Of a stretch of DNA of 34,176 nucleotides, positions 1 to 7,952 are shown in pieces. Under the pieces are notes generated by a model. The model was not told the DNA's origin. It ran no database searches and saw only the letters and a list, made by a program, of their open reading frames with translations. Every line of letters starts with the position of its first letter. Position 1 is the first letter of the stretch. Origin of the DNA: Alistipes sp. ZOR0009 (lineage in GTDB: Bacteria > Bacteroidota > Bacteroidia > Bacteroidales > ZOR0009). The translations under genes and the position numbers were made by a program. Location of the stretch: contig NZ_JTLD01000062.1 in NCBI RefSeq assembly GCF_000798815.1, forward strand, positions 1-34,176, written 5' to 3'.

Positions 1-70
1 AAAGCTGGGCAAAGGCCATGCTAGCACCTACCACTGCTAGTACAATTAAAAGTAACGTCTTTTTTGCCAT
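1..70 (-). CDS. 5' end of an exported protein, cut by the window edge
   Basis: Only the first 23 codons are inside the window. They read MAKKTLLLIVLAVVGASMAF followed by AQL: a Lys-rich start, a hydrophobic core and an AFA-Q signal peptidase I site, so the product is exported. The ATG is at 70-68. It lies 84 nt downstream of the thioredoxin-like gene on the same strand and may be the next gene of the same transcript. The function cannot be told from this fragment. Confidence 0.7.
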   Translation of the reverse strand, partial: MAKKTLLLIVLAVVGASMAFAQL

Positions 71-154
71 ACTATTATATTAAAGCAGCATCATCCTGCA
101 TCCCTTTTACTCTAAAATGGGCATGCAACAGCCGATGTGCAAATATTAAACATC

Positions 155-1327
155 TTACTTCTTGGTGGAACTGGGTTTAGAGAGGCTCTCCTTGAGCTTT
201 ACAAGGCTATCGAGCCACATTTTGGTCGATTCGTTGGCCGATGCACGCTTAATACCCAAATCAACCCAGGCAATTGCACGCTTGCGCACCTTTATATCAG
301 TACACTTCTGCTCTAAGCGCATGGGATAGTTGTAAAGCATCATCAGATCTACATCGTCCTTAGTCTTTATGCGCGCATCTATCAAATCGGCAAAGCTGCT
401 CCATTTCCCCATCTTACCATAGGCATCAACTAGGGCGTAAAACTTCACATCCTCAATGTTCTTAACGTCCATCGACTTCATGTATTCGAGGTACTTGCCA
501 AAGCCTGCCTCATCAAACAGCCATTTATCTCCCACATTTTTGGTAAAGGAGTAAGCCTGCATATTCCATGATAGGTTTGTCTTCCTATTTACCTCCGCCT
601 GTCCTACCTTTTCGGCAAATAGGGGTCGATTCTTCCAGAAGTAGAGAAACTGAGCCGAATAGGTATCGTTTATATTCTCCTTAAAGATATTCCATCCCTC
701 TGGTGTTAGCATGTAGGGCATTCCCAAAGCGGTAATCAGCTCCATAGAGGCTGCCTTAGCCTCCTCCTTAAGGTAGGATGCGTTTACGATCTTGATATAC
801 TCCTTTAGGAAGGCGGTATCGCGCACACCCGCCTTGTATTTCTTTATAAAGGAGTTTAACCCTTTACCCGACAGCGCAACATTTGCCTCCCTTATAAACT
901 CGTTAACAGGCACCGAGCCTACAATACGATGTTCCACCTCGCCGCTAGGGGTAAAGAAAAGGAGCGTAGGGAAAGCTTTTACCTCGAACCTATTTTTAAG
1001 GTCTACCCCCTCGCCTTTTTCCATATCAACCTTAACGTTGATAAACTTATCGTTCATCAAGCTCGCTACGTCGGCATCCTTAAATACCGTTTTAGCCAAA
1101 ACCTTGCAGGGGCCACACCACGAGGTGTAGCAATCCATAAAAATCATCTTATTTTCGGATTTTGCCCGCTTAAGAATGTCGGCCCAAGCATCGTGGCTAA
1201 AGAGAATCCCTCCATCTACAGCAACGGAGTCGGCTCCCCTATTTCCCATAGCTAGCTTAGCAGCCTGCATAGGCATAACCGTGAACATAAGTGCCACAAC
1301 ACTTAAGCTCATTACTATTTTTCTCAT
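155..1327 (-). CDS. Secreted thioredoxin-like protein
   Basis: A 390-residue protein with an N-terminal signal peptide (residues 1-22, ending MQAA) and a thioredoxin fold at about residues 40-155. The active site WCGPC is at residues 70-74 and the cis-proline loop KAFPT at 117-121, so both redox cysteines are present and the domain should be catalytic. The C-terminal ~230 residues are helical, have no motif I recognise, and may bind a partner. The expected role is thiol-disulfide exchange or disulfide reduction in the periplasm. It is the last complete gene of a run that also holds a TlpA protein and SusC/SusD. It sits 139 nt after the preceding gene, with a strong terminator hairpin between them, so it may have its own promoter. 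Confidence 0.85.
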   Translation of the reverse strand: MRKIVMSLSVVALMFTVMPMQAAKLAMGNRGADSVAVDGGILFSHDAWADILKRAKSENKMIFMDCYTSWCGPCKVLAKTVFKDADVASLMNDKFINVKVDMEKGEGVDLKNRFEVKAFPTLLFFTPSGEVEHRIVGSVPVNEFIREANVALSGKGLNSFIKKYKAGVRDTAFLKEYIKIVNASYLKEEAKAASMELITALGMPYMLTPEGWNIFKENINDTYSAQFLYFWKNRPLFAEKVGQAEVNRKTNLSWNMQAYSFTKNVGDKWLFDEAGFGKYLEYMKSMDVKNIEDVKFYALVDAYGKMGKWSSFADLIDARIKTKDDVDLMMLYNYPMRLEQKCTDIKVRKRAIAWVDLGIKRASANESTKMWLDSLVKLKESLSKPSSTKK

Positions 1328-1426
1328 AACAATATATTATTGATTTAGGTAGCGCTCCCCGGTTCGTGTAAGAAGCGGGAATATACCGTTTGTAGCTTCG
1401 TCCATATAGAGATGGATGAAGGTTGT

Positions 1427-1459
1427 TATAAAAAGGGAAGGGTTGCTTCCCTTTTTATA
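1427..1459 (-). terminator. Rho-independent terminator
   Basis: A perfect 14-bp stem (TATAAAAAGGGAAG against CTTCCCTTTTTATA) with a 5-nt loop starts 8 nt beyond the stop codon of the SRPBCC-like gene. The A-run and T-run at the two ends let it work on either strand. It probably ends most transcription of the upstream uptake operon. Confidence 0.8.
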
Positions 1460-1466
1460 CAAAGTG

Positions 1467-1955
1467 CTATTCTAACGATTTAAAGCCTTGCAGTAAAGCA
1501 TTAAAAATAGGTTCCATTACGTTTTTAGCAGCATCTCGAACCGATGAGCTTACATCGCCCGATGCCGATATGCCCAGCTTGGTACCATCGCCAGCTTCGT
1601 CGACAATGATGATAAACCCTATATTCTCGTACTCTTTGGGGGAAGTAAGAGAGAAGGATAGCGTGTTATAGTTAGTGTTTGGGGTAAGGGTAAAGTCGTA
1701 TTTTTTTCCGCTATTCAGCGTCACCGTAATTTTATCGGTAGAGGAACCAACGTTAGTAACGCTGGTTATTAATCCACCAGATAGCTTGGGGTAGCTATTC
1801 ACATCGCACACGGCGGCGTATGCGCGCTGAACGGACATCTCGGTTTGCAGCGAGCACGAGATGATGCGTGGCACCTTTTTAGCCGCGGCCATTTGTGAAT
1901 GGGCAGCCAACGAGGTGGCCAATATGGCAACTAAAAGAAAAAGTATCTTTTTCAT
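1467..1955 (-). CDS. Secreted START/SRPBCC-like protein
   Basis: A 162-residue protein with a clear signal peptide (MKKILFLLVAILATSLAAHS, then Q). The mature part resembles the polyketide cyclase/START (SRPBCC) fold. A strand-helix opening around SVQRAYAAVCDVNSYPKLSGG matches the usual 'vwavisDfe.yp.w.' start of that fold, alternating strands follow, and a long C-terminal amphipathic helix (VRDAAKNVMEPIFNALLQGF) would close the cavity. Such proteins bind hydrophobic ligands. This one would act in the periplasm or at the envelope, but no ligand can be inferred. It lies 55 nt after the TlpA gene, with a GAAA-loop hairpin in the gap, and is followed by a terminator. The fold assignment is by pattern only. 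Confidence 0.65.
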   Translation of the reverse strand: MKKILFLLVAILATSLAAHSQMAAAKKVPRIISCSLQTEMSVQRAYAAVCDVNSYPKLSGGLITSVTNVGSSTDKITVTLNSGKKYDFTLTPNTNYNTLSFSLTSPKEYENIGFIIIVDEAGDGTKLGISASGDVSSSVRDAAKNVMEPIFNALLQGFKSLE

Positions 1956-1975
1956 CTTGGTAGTTTATTCGTTGA

Positions 1976-1995
1976 GTGGAGCCTTTCGGCTCCAC
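1976..1995 (-). promoter_or_regulatory. Intergenic hairpin with GAAA tetraloop
   Basis: The stem GTGGAGCC/GGCTCCAC (8 bp) closes a GAAA tetraloop when read on the minus strand, between the TlpA and SRPBCC-like genes. No U-run follows, so it is not a standard terminator. It could stabilise or punctuate the operon mRNA. Confidence 0.45.
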
Positions 1996-2010
1996 CTAAC
2001 AGGTTTGTGA

Positions 2011-3186
2011 TTACAGGTTAAGCGCCTTTTTTACGGCTGCCTCTATCTTTTCGCCCCTAATATTTTTGGCGACAAACTTTCCATCCTTATCAATGAGAAT
2101 GATGTAAGGGATTCCGCTGAACTGGTAATCCTGCATAAGCTTCTTCGAATCTTTAGCGTTAAGCTGCAACCATGTTAGCTTATCCTCTTCTACGGCCTTT
2201 CTCCAGTCGCTCTCCTTCTTGTCAATAGAAACGCTAAGCACCTCTAGCCCCTTATCCTTATACTTTTCGTAAACGGCCTTGATATTTGGGGTTTCCTGAC
2301 GGCATGGACCACACCATGATGCCCAGAAATCAACAATAAGCAGCTTACCTCTTAAATCTTTTAGGCTAACCATCTTGCCATCAAGGTTAGGAAATGTAAA
2401 GTCTGGAGCAACTGCGCCAATAGCTAGCAGCTTTTCCTGATTTTCATTCTTTAGGAAGCTCTCTTTTGCCTCCTTTGCCTCGGTAAACCAAGGGAACTTC
2501 TTAATAAGCACATCGTAGGTATTCAAGATTAGCTCTCTATCCACCTTCTTGTCTAACATGTTTACGGCGTAAAGAACTGTTGGGCGATCTTTGTACATTC
2601 TTACAATAAGCCTAATACGCTCATTCAAATCCTTGTCTAATGCTCTGATGTTGTTTCTTACGCACTCGTGCCAAACAGAATCTTTTGTTTGTCCTGCCTT
2701 ATAATCCTCCTGGTAGGTAAGAATCATACGCTGGTAGTTTAAGTAAGTAGCTTGGCTTACCAAGTTCAGCACGTTGTTATCCTCCGAACCTTCGATGTAA
2801 ACAAAAGGAGGATTTTTTACAAGGTAGCGGCAGGTATCTACACCGCGCACATTTATGGTAAGATCGTCCTTATGGGCCCAAAAATCTACGTACTCAATGC
2901 CGTAAACGCTTAGGTTGTATAGCTGCGGGTTGGTTGCATCTACCTTAAAGGAAAAGTTGCCATTGGCATCAGGAGTAACCCTCATCAGCTCCACCTTCTT
3001 GTCCCCTTTTCCCTTCGATAGCCTTATTCCATAATCTACGTAGGTCCTATTAAAGGGATCCTTGGTAAATTGCAGCTTCCCTTTTACGGTAATCTCCTTC
3101 TTTTGAGAGGCTGCACCCTTTGTTTGTGCATATAATGATGAGGCTGCAAATAAAGCCATCACACCTAAAATCAAAAATCTTTTCAT
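2011..3186 (-). CDS. TlpA-family thiol-disulfide oxidoreductase with DUF4369-like N-terminus
   Basis: A 391-residue exported protein. The signal peptide MKRFLILGVMALFAASSLYA is at 1-20. A beta-rich DUF4369-like domain spans about 33-125 and a helical linker 135-250. The TlpA/ResA-type thioredoxin domain spans about 255-391, with WCGPC at 291-295 and the cis-proline GIP at 358-360. The family reduces disulfides in the periplasm. In Bacteroidota these fused proteins often lie beside SusC/SusD genes. I chose the ATG at 3186 because it starts a proper signal peptide. An upstream in-frame ATG at 3276 would add 30 residues that bury it. The gene lies 127 nt after susD on the same strand, which suggests a role in handling disulfide- or thiol-containing cargo of the locus (inference). 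Confidence 0.9.
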   Translation of the reverse strand: MKRFLILGVMALFAASSLYAQTKGAASQKKEITVKGKLQFTKDPFNRTYVDYGIRLSKGKGDKKVELMRVTPDANGNFSFKVDATNPQLYNLSVYGIEYVDFWAHKDDLTINVRGVDTCRYLVKNPPFVYIEGSEDNNVLNLVSQATYLNYQRMILTYQEDYKAGQTKDSVWHECVRNNIRALDKDLNERIRLIVRMYKDRPTVLYAVNMLDKKVDRELILNTYDVLIKKFPWFTEAKEAKESFLKNENQEKLLAIGAVAPDFTFPNLDGKMVSLKDLRGKLLIVDFWASWCGPCRQETPNIKAVYEKYKDKGLEVLSVSIDKKESDWRKAVEEDKLTWLQLNAKDSKKLMQDYQFSGIPYIILIDKDGKFVAKNIRGEKIEAAVKKALNL

Positions 3187-3313
3187 TGTACTTGTTTGTT
3201 TAAAGAGCGCTATGGCGTTAACCTCCGCTCCTATTTTCAATCGGCTATTGCCATGTTTATATTCGTTATCCGGCAAGAGAAATCCTATTTCTCAAGGTTT
3301 TCAAAACCGTTGG

Positions 3314-4750
3314 CTACAAAAAGCCGGGGTTTTGCTTGATTACGCCCTTGCTTATATCCACCTCGCTTTGAGGTATTGGAAGCACCTTCTTATTATCGGG
3401 TAGCGTTTTGTTTTTCAACGGGCGACCAGTTCGTATTAAATCGTAGCGATTTTGTCCCTCGAATGCAAGCTCGATAAATCGCTCCCTCAAAATGCGATCA
3501 AGCAGCTCCTGCGCGCTTACAAAGTTGGAAACCACCAAAGGTGTAACCCCAGGAATAGCGCGTCCGCGCACCTGATTCAGTAGCGCAACCGATTCTGCAT
3601 TTACCCCATCTTCGCGAGCAAGCGCTTCGGCTCTAGTTAGCAGAATCTCGGCGTAACGAATTAGCGGAACGTTGTCTCTTCCATCAGAATTATTAAACTT
3701 AAAGGTGGTAGAGTCGTTAACCTGCCTATCTGGGAAACCAAGATACATTAGCTTGCTAACCCGCTGATCCCCCTTCTCGTGCGAGCGAATAAACGCCTTT
3801 TCGATCCAGTAGGAGCTTTTGTAGTAGTAGGCAGAGCCCAAGTTATTGGTGTTATACTGGGTGCTTTGACTTCCATTGCTGCTAATAGGAAGGGCAAAAA
3901 TATGCTCCTTGGTAAGCGGAATGGGAATAAACTTACCCTTCTCGTTGTATGGGAATAGCTCGGTAAATGTCGAAAGCCCATAAACACCGCCATCAATTAC
4001 ATCCTTAGCAAACTTAGCGGCCTTCGCAAAATCGTGCTTATACAGGTAAACCCTCGAAAGCAATGCCGAGGCCGAAAGCTTTGTTGCACGAGCACCATTC
4101 TTTTGATCGCTACCATAGCTGGCAGGGAGATTGGCTACTGCAAACGACAAATCTTTTACCACCTGCTCGTACACCTGCTCGTTTGTTGAGCGAGGAATTA
4201 TTTGCGAGCCATCGTAACCGTTGTAAGGCTTTAGCTGAAGCGGAAGTCCTAGCCCCTGCATCTGCCCCAACAGCGCACCATCGCCAAAGAATTTTAGCAA
4301 ATCGAAGTAGAGGTAAGCGCGGAGGAAAGAAGCCTCTGCCAGCTGCCTACTACGAGCCGCCTCGCTATACTTTGCATACTTGGGAATGTTGGTAATAATA
4401 ACGTTGGCGTTATTTACCGCAGTATAGTAGGTCGACCAGATATCCTTTATGGATTGATCGTCGTAATCGAAGGTGGCATTAACAAAGCTGTTATTCTCAT
4501 TGCTAAGATGTAGCACATCGGTAGTTTGATCGCCAATAATAAAGCCCGGATAGTAGGTTGAACCACTACCAAGTACCGCTTGGTAAAAGGAGTGGTAGGT
4601 TCCGGCAAGAATCGACTCTACCGACTTCTCACTTTCGAAAGCACGCTCCTCTGTTAGCGTATCTTCGGGTGCAAGGTCGAGCCAAGAGTCGCACGATGTT
4701 GCCAATAGCATTACTGCTGGCAGAGCAGCATAAAAAAGCATCTTTTTCAT
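3314..4750 (-). CDS. susD-like: SusD/RagB family outer-membrane nutrient-binding lipoprotein
   Basis: A 478-residue lipoprotein. The signal MKKMLFYAALPAVMLLATSC ends in a lipobox, with the lipidated Cys at residue 20. The N-terminal TPR-like SusD domain follows (DSWLDLAPEDTLTEERAF, then SILAGTYHSFYQ). The C-terminal SusD/RagB domain shows the usual RYAEILLTRAEALARE and LLDRILRERFIELAFEGQ blocks, and the protein ends near PGFL as many family members do. SusD forms the lid over its SusC porin and binds the substrate at the cell surface. The upstream gene's stop codon overlaps an alternative ATG at 4762 (TAATG). I prefer the ATG at 4750 because the Lys-Lys signal peptide begins there. Translational coupling to the second SusC gene is likely. 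Confidence 0.93.
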   Translation of the reverse strand: MKKMLFYAALPAVMLLATSCDSWLDLAPEDTLTEERAFESEKSVESILAGTYHSFYQAVLGSGSTYYPGFIIGDQTTDVLHLSNENNSFVNATFDYDDQSIKDIWSTYYTAVNNANVIITNIPKYAKYSEAARSRQLAEASFLRAYLYFDLLKFFGDGALLGQMQGLGLPLQLKPYNGYDGSQIIPRSTNEQVYEQVVKDLSFAVANLPASYGSDQKNGARATKLSASALLSRVYLYKHDFAKAAKFAKDVIDGGVYGLSTFTELFPYNEKGKFIPIPLTKEHIFALPISSNGSQSTQYNTNNLGSAYYYKSSYWIEKAFIRSHEKGDQRVSKLMYLGFPDRQVNDSTTFKFNNSDGRDNVPLIRYAEILLTRAEALAREDGVNAESVALLNQVRGRAIPGVTPLVVSNFVSAQELLDRILRERFIELAFEGQNRYDLIRTGRPLKNKTLPDNKKVLPIPQSEVDISKGVIKQNPGFL

Positions 4751-4761
4751 AGTAGCTCGCA

Positions 4762-7700
4762 TTATAGTCCAAATTTTAATCCAACCTGTACGGTTCGAGT
4801 TTGCGGCATCGTTAGCTCGTCGTAGCCAGACATTACTGCCGATGACCCAAACGCGCTAACCTCAGGATCTAACCCAGAATAGCTGGTAATGGTGAATACG
4901 TTAGAGCAAGCAACAAACGCCTTTACGTAGTCGAAGAACTTCAGCTTACTCATTTTAGTATCCAAAGTGTAGGCCAGCTCAATATTCTTTAAGCGCAGAT
5001 ACGAGGCATCCTCTAAAAAGCGTGAGCTTTGTCGCGAAACAGAATGGTCTGTCCCCATTGTACCCCCCGACGACATCACAATTGAGCTGTTATTGAGCTT
5101 CGGAATTGAGGTGTTGTGCCCATTAATCTTCCAGTAGTCCAAAATATCCTTGCTTAAGTTATTTGCATCCAGAGTTGTGTAGGTCAACAGCGTTGCATTG
5201 GTTCCATTCATCATTTTATTACCATACGAGAAGGAGAAGAGCACGTTAAGGTCAAAATTTTTGTACCTAAACGAGTTGGTAAAGCCTCCTGCGATTTTAG
5301 GCAGCGCCGTACCAAACACCTTCCTGTTGAGCGGTCCTTTCTTTGGATCGGAAGCGGGAGGCGTGGTGTTAACCGTACCATCTGCCCAAACCCAAAGCGA
5401 ATTCCCTGTTTTGGGATCAACACCAGCCCACTCGTAAAGGTAAAACTGTCCGGCAGCCTGTCCCTCCTTGAAATACTTGTAGCCACGATCGGCACCTGCG
5501 GGGTCTGCCCCACTAAAGTTCAGCTTAAGTATTTTGTTTACATTCCGAAAAAGGTTTACGTTGGTAGTCCACGTAAAATCCTTGCTCGAGTAGTTAACCG
5601 TGTTAATAGACACCTCAAAACCCTGATTCTCCATATCGCCAATATTCTGAGGCTGGGAGCTGATACCCATAAACAATGGAACGGAAGAGGCGTAAAGCAT
5701 GTCGGTGGTCTTCTTGTAGTAGTAGTCTACCTGAAAGGTAATTCTACGCTGCAGGAACGAGAGGTCTAAACCAATATCGGTCGAGTTGGTCTTCTCCCAT
5801 CTTAGGTATGGATTGCCGGGCTGCTTGTAGCCTAGTATTGGCGTTCCGTTGTACGAAACGTCGGTAACCGAGGTGTACTGCCCTACGTTTCCGTAGTATC
5901 CACCCGATCCGTCGACCCTCGAAAGGCCGTAGCTTGCCCGAAGCTTAATTTCATCTATAAACTTAAACTGCTTAAAGAAAGATTCCTCCGAGAGCTTCCA
6001 TCCTGCCGAAAACGAAGGCGTCCCCACATATCGGTTATCCCTGTTAAAGCGAGAGGAGCCATCGAGCCTATAGGTAGCACCAAGCATATAGCGACCGTTG
6101 AACATGTAGTTAAACCTTACGAATGCAGATATCAAGGCCCACTTCTGCGTATTGGCAGCCATCACCTTTTTTGTCTCTGCCGAACCGATGCTCAGCACCT
6201 TATCGTCCATAAAGCCTGTTCCCGAAAGGCCATTACGGCTTTCCACCGATGTTTCGTAGCTTTGTCCAACAACTCCCTGCAGCAAATGCATGCCTATGCT
6301 CTTTTGGAAGTTTGCCGTATTATTTACCACCACCTTTCGGTTTATCCCGTTGCTTTCGGTTGCCTGTCCGCCCTTTAAATCTGGCGTTTCGGCCTGACGG
6401 CTATAGGTTCGCGTTGCCAAAAAGTCTGTACCGAGCTCCGACTTTAAGGAAAGCCAAGTGAATGGGTTATACTCCAAAAACATATTTGCAACGGTTCTAT
6501 AGTCATCCGAATAGGCCGTATTATTTAGTTTTGCCACCGGGTTCCACGAACGATTACCGTAGGCATTCCCCTCGTAGCCGTACTTGTAGCTTCCGTCAGC
6601 ATTATATATGGCCAAGTTTGGTGCCTTCATCGCAGCTTCCCTAAATACAGATTGAGCATTAAGCGAGTTGTTTCGGGTAAAGGATACGTTTATGCTAGTT
6701 CCAAAGGTAAATTTCTTGGAAAGCTTGCTTTCGATGTTAAGGCGAGATGAGTAACGCTCAAAGCTATTCTTCTTTATATATGCCTCCTGGTTAATACCAG
6801 AAAGGCTGAAGTAGTAGGAACTTTTTTCAGATCCACCCGACAGGGAGGCGTTTACGTTATGCGAGTAGGCAGGTCTTATCACCTGATCGAGCCAGTTCGT
6901 ATTCTCCGTTGCGGTAAACTTAACCCCATAGGGCTTATAGTAGGCGTTGTAAACCTGGCTATACTCCTCCCCATTTAGCAGCTTCGGAAGCTTTAAGGGG
7001 TTGCTTATCGTAGTCGAATACTGAATATCAACCTTTACCTTTTCGCGACTTCCCTTTTTGGTGGTAATAAGAATCACCCCATTGGCACCACGCGAACCGT
7101 ATATAGCAGTCGAAAAGGCATCCTTGAGCACCTCAATCGACTCGATATCGTCGGGATTTAGGTTGGCAAGAGGATTTTTCTCAAATTCCTGCCCAATACC
7201 TCTGGTGATAACATCCTCGTTTCCACCGTTCATAGAGGCCCACTTTACGGAGGAGTTATTGAAGGAGGTGTTGTTGAAATCGCGACCCGTGCCATAGATA
7301 GGCACTCCGTCAATCACGTATAGCGGCGAGTTGTTTTCGCCATATAGGGTGCTTATTCCTCTTATGGACATTAGCGTAGCACTACCAGGAACACCAGACG
7401 ATGAGGCAACATGCAATCCGGCAACCTTTCCTAGCAACGCATTATCCAAGCTGGTGGCAATTTTTTGCAGCTTTTCTGCTTTAACCGTAGATACGGCCCC
7501 CGTAATACTTCGACGGTCCTGCTTGCCGTAGCCCACAACTACCAGCTCGGTAATATTCTTAGTTTCCTCGTTTAACATGACGTTTATAACCCGGCTAGCT
7601 TTAACCACAATGGTCTGAGGCTCAAAACCGATACATGAAAAGACGAGTACATCATTAGCTTCCGCCTTGATGGAATAGTTCCCATCAATATCGGTAACAA

Positions 7701-7881
7701 CTCCTTTGGTCGTGCCCTTCACAAGAACAGTTCCTCCAATAATCGGCGACTTATCTGCAGCACATGTAACCCGACCTTTAACATCTTTTGCCAACAAACC
7801 AGTATTTTTAGTAATTTGGCCAATTGAAATTAAGGGTAGGAAGGTGCAGAATGCCAATATCAGACGCAGCATTCTAAACAT
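4762..7881 (-). CDS. susC-like: SusC/RagA family TonB-dependent transporter (second copy, no STN domain)
   Basis: A 1039-residue outer-membrane porin. Signal peptide, then a carboxypeptidase-regulatory-like beta-sandwich at about 33-112 (KGRVTCAADKSPIIGGTVLV), a NITELVVVGYG linker, a TonB plug at about 120-270 containing the RagA signature IEVLKDAFSTAIYGSRGANG, and a 22-strand-type barrel to the C-terminal aromatic-free end KFGL. It imports a ligand with TonB energy, with SusD as lid. It lacks the N-terminal STN signalling domain carried by its paralogue two genes upstream. Barrel ends of the two are clearly alike, for example RFLEDASYLRLKNI against RFLEDASFVRMKSI, and GLDPEVSAFGSS against GLDPEASVFGSS. 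Start at 7881 is chosen because a conserved A-rich leader ends 6 nt before it. ATG 7872 is the alternative. Confidence 0.95.
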   Translation of the reverse strand: MFRMLRLILAFCTFLPLISIGQITKNTGLLAKDVKGRVTCAADKSPIIGGTVLVKGTTKGVVTDIDGNYSIKAEANDVLVFSCIGFEPQTIVVKASRVINVMLNEETKNITELVVVGYGKQDRRSITGAVSTVKAEKLQKIATSLDNALLGKVAGLHVASSSGVPGSATLMSIRGISTLYGENNSPLYVIDGVPIYGTGRDFNNTSFNNSSVKWASMNGGNEDVITRGIGQEFEKNPLANLNPDDIESIEVLKDAFSTAIYGSRGANGVILITTKKGSREKVKVDIQYSTTISNPLKLPKLLNGEEYSQVYNAYYKPYGVKFTATENTNWLDQVIRPAYSHNVNASLSGGSEKSSYYFSLSGINQEAYIKKNSFERYSSRLNIESKLSKKFTFGTSINVSFTRNNSLNAQSVFREAAMKAPNLAIYNADGSYKYGYEGNAYGNRSWNPVAKLNNTAYSDDYRTVANMFLEYNPFTWLSLKSELGTDFLATRTYSRQAETPDLKGGQATESNGINRKVVVNNTANFQKSIGMHLLQGVVGQSYETSVESRNGLSGTGFMDDKVLSIGSAETKKVMAANTQKWALISAFVRFNYMFNGRYMLGATYRLDGSSRFNRDNRYVGTPSFSAGWKLSEESFFKQFKFIDEIKLRASYGLSRVDGSGGYYGNVGQYTSVTDVSYNGTPILGYKQPGNPYLRWEKTNSTDIGLDLSFLQRRITFQVDYYYKKTTDMLYASSVPLFMGISSQPQNIGDMENQGFEVSINTVNYSSKDFTWTTNVNLFRNVNKILKLNFSGADPAGADRGYKYFKEGQAAGQFYLYEWAGVDPKTGNSLWVWADGTVNTTPPASDPKKGPLNRKVFGTALPKIAGGFTNSFRYKNFDLNVLFSFSYGNKMMNGTNATLLTYTTLDANNLSKDILDYWKINGHNTSIPKLNNSSIVMSSGGTMGTDHSVSRQSSRFLEDASYLRLKNIELAYTLDTKMSKLKFFDYVKAFVACSNVFTITSYSGLDPEVSAFGSSAVMSGYDELTMPQTRTVQVGLKFGL

Positions 7882-7887
7882 TCTCTC

Positions 7888-7906
7888 TTTATTTTAAAAT
7901 TAGGGT
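7888..7906 (-). repeat. 19-nt leader, copy 1, upstream of second susC
   Basis: The plus-strand string tttattttaaaattagggt lies 6 nt before the susC start codon at 7881. It is identical to the string at 9428-9446 in front of the Kelch gene. It is A/T-rich, as Bacteroidota translation-initiation regions usually are. The exact 19-nt identity suggests a shared control element or a copy carried by gene duplication. Confidence 0.6.
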
Positions 7907-7908
7907 TT

Positions 7909-7936
7909 GGATGCAGTAGAGGCAACTACTGCATCC
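7909..7936 (-). promoter_or_regulatory. Intergenic hairpin before the second susC
   Basis: The arms GGATGCAGTAG and CTACTGCATCC form a perfect 11-bp stem with a 6-nt loop, between the Kelch stop codon and the second susC start. A run of T follows on the plus strand but none directly on the minus strand. For minus-strand transcripts it is therefore a weak terminator, attenuator or mRNA-stability element rather than a full stop. Confidence 0.5.
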
Positions 7937-7952
7937 TTTTTTATAACAACAG

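Noticed and set aside
3187-3276. N-terminal extension of the TlpA protein to an upstream ATG
   Set aside because: It would add 30 polar residues ahead of a textbook signal peptide that begins at the ATG at 3186.
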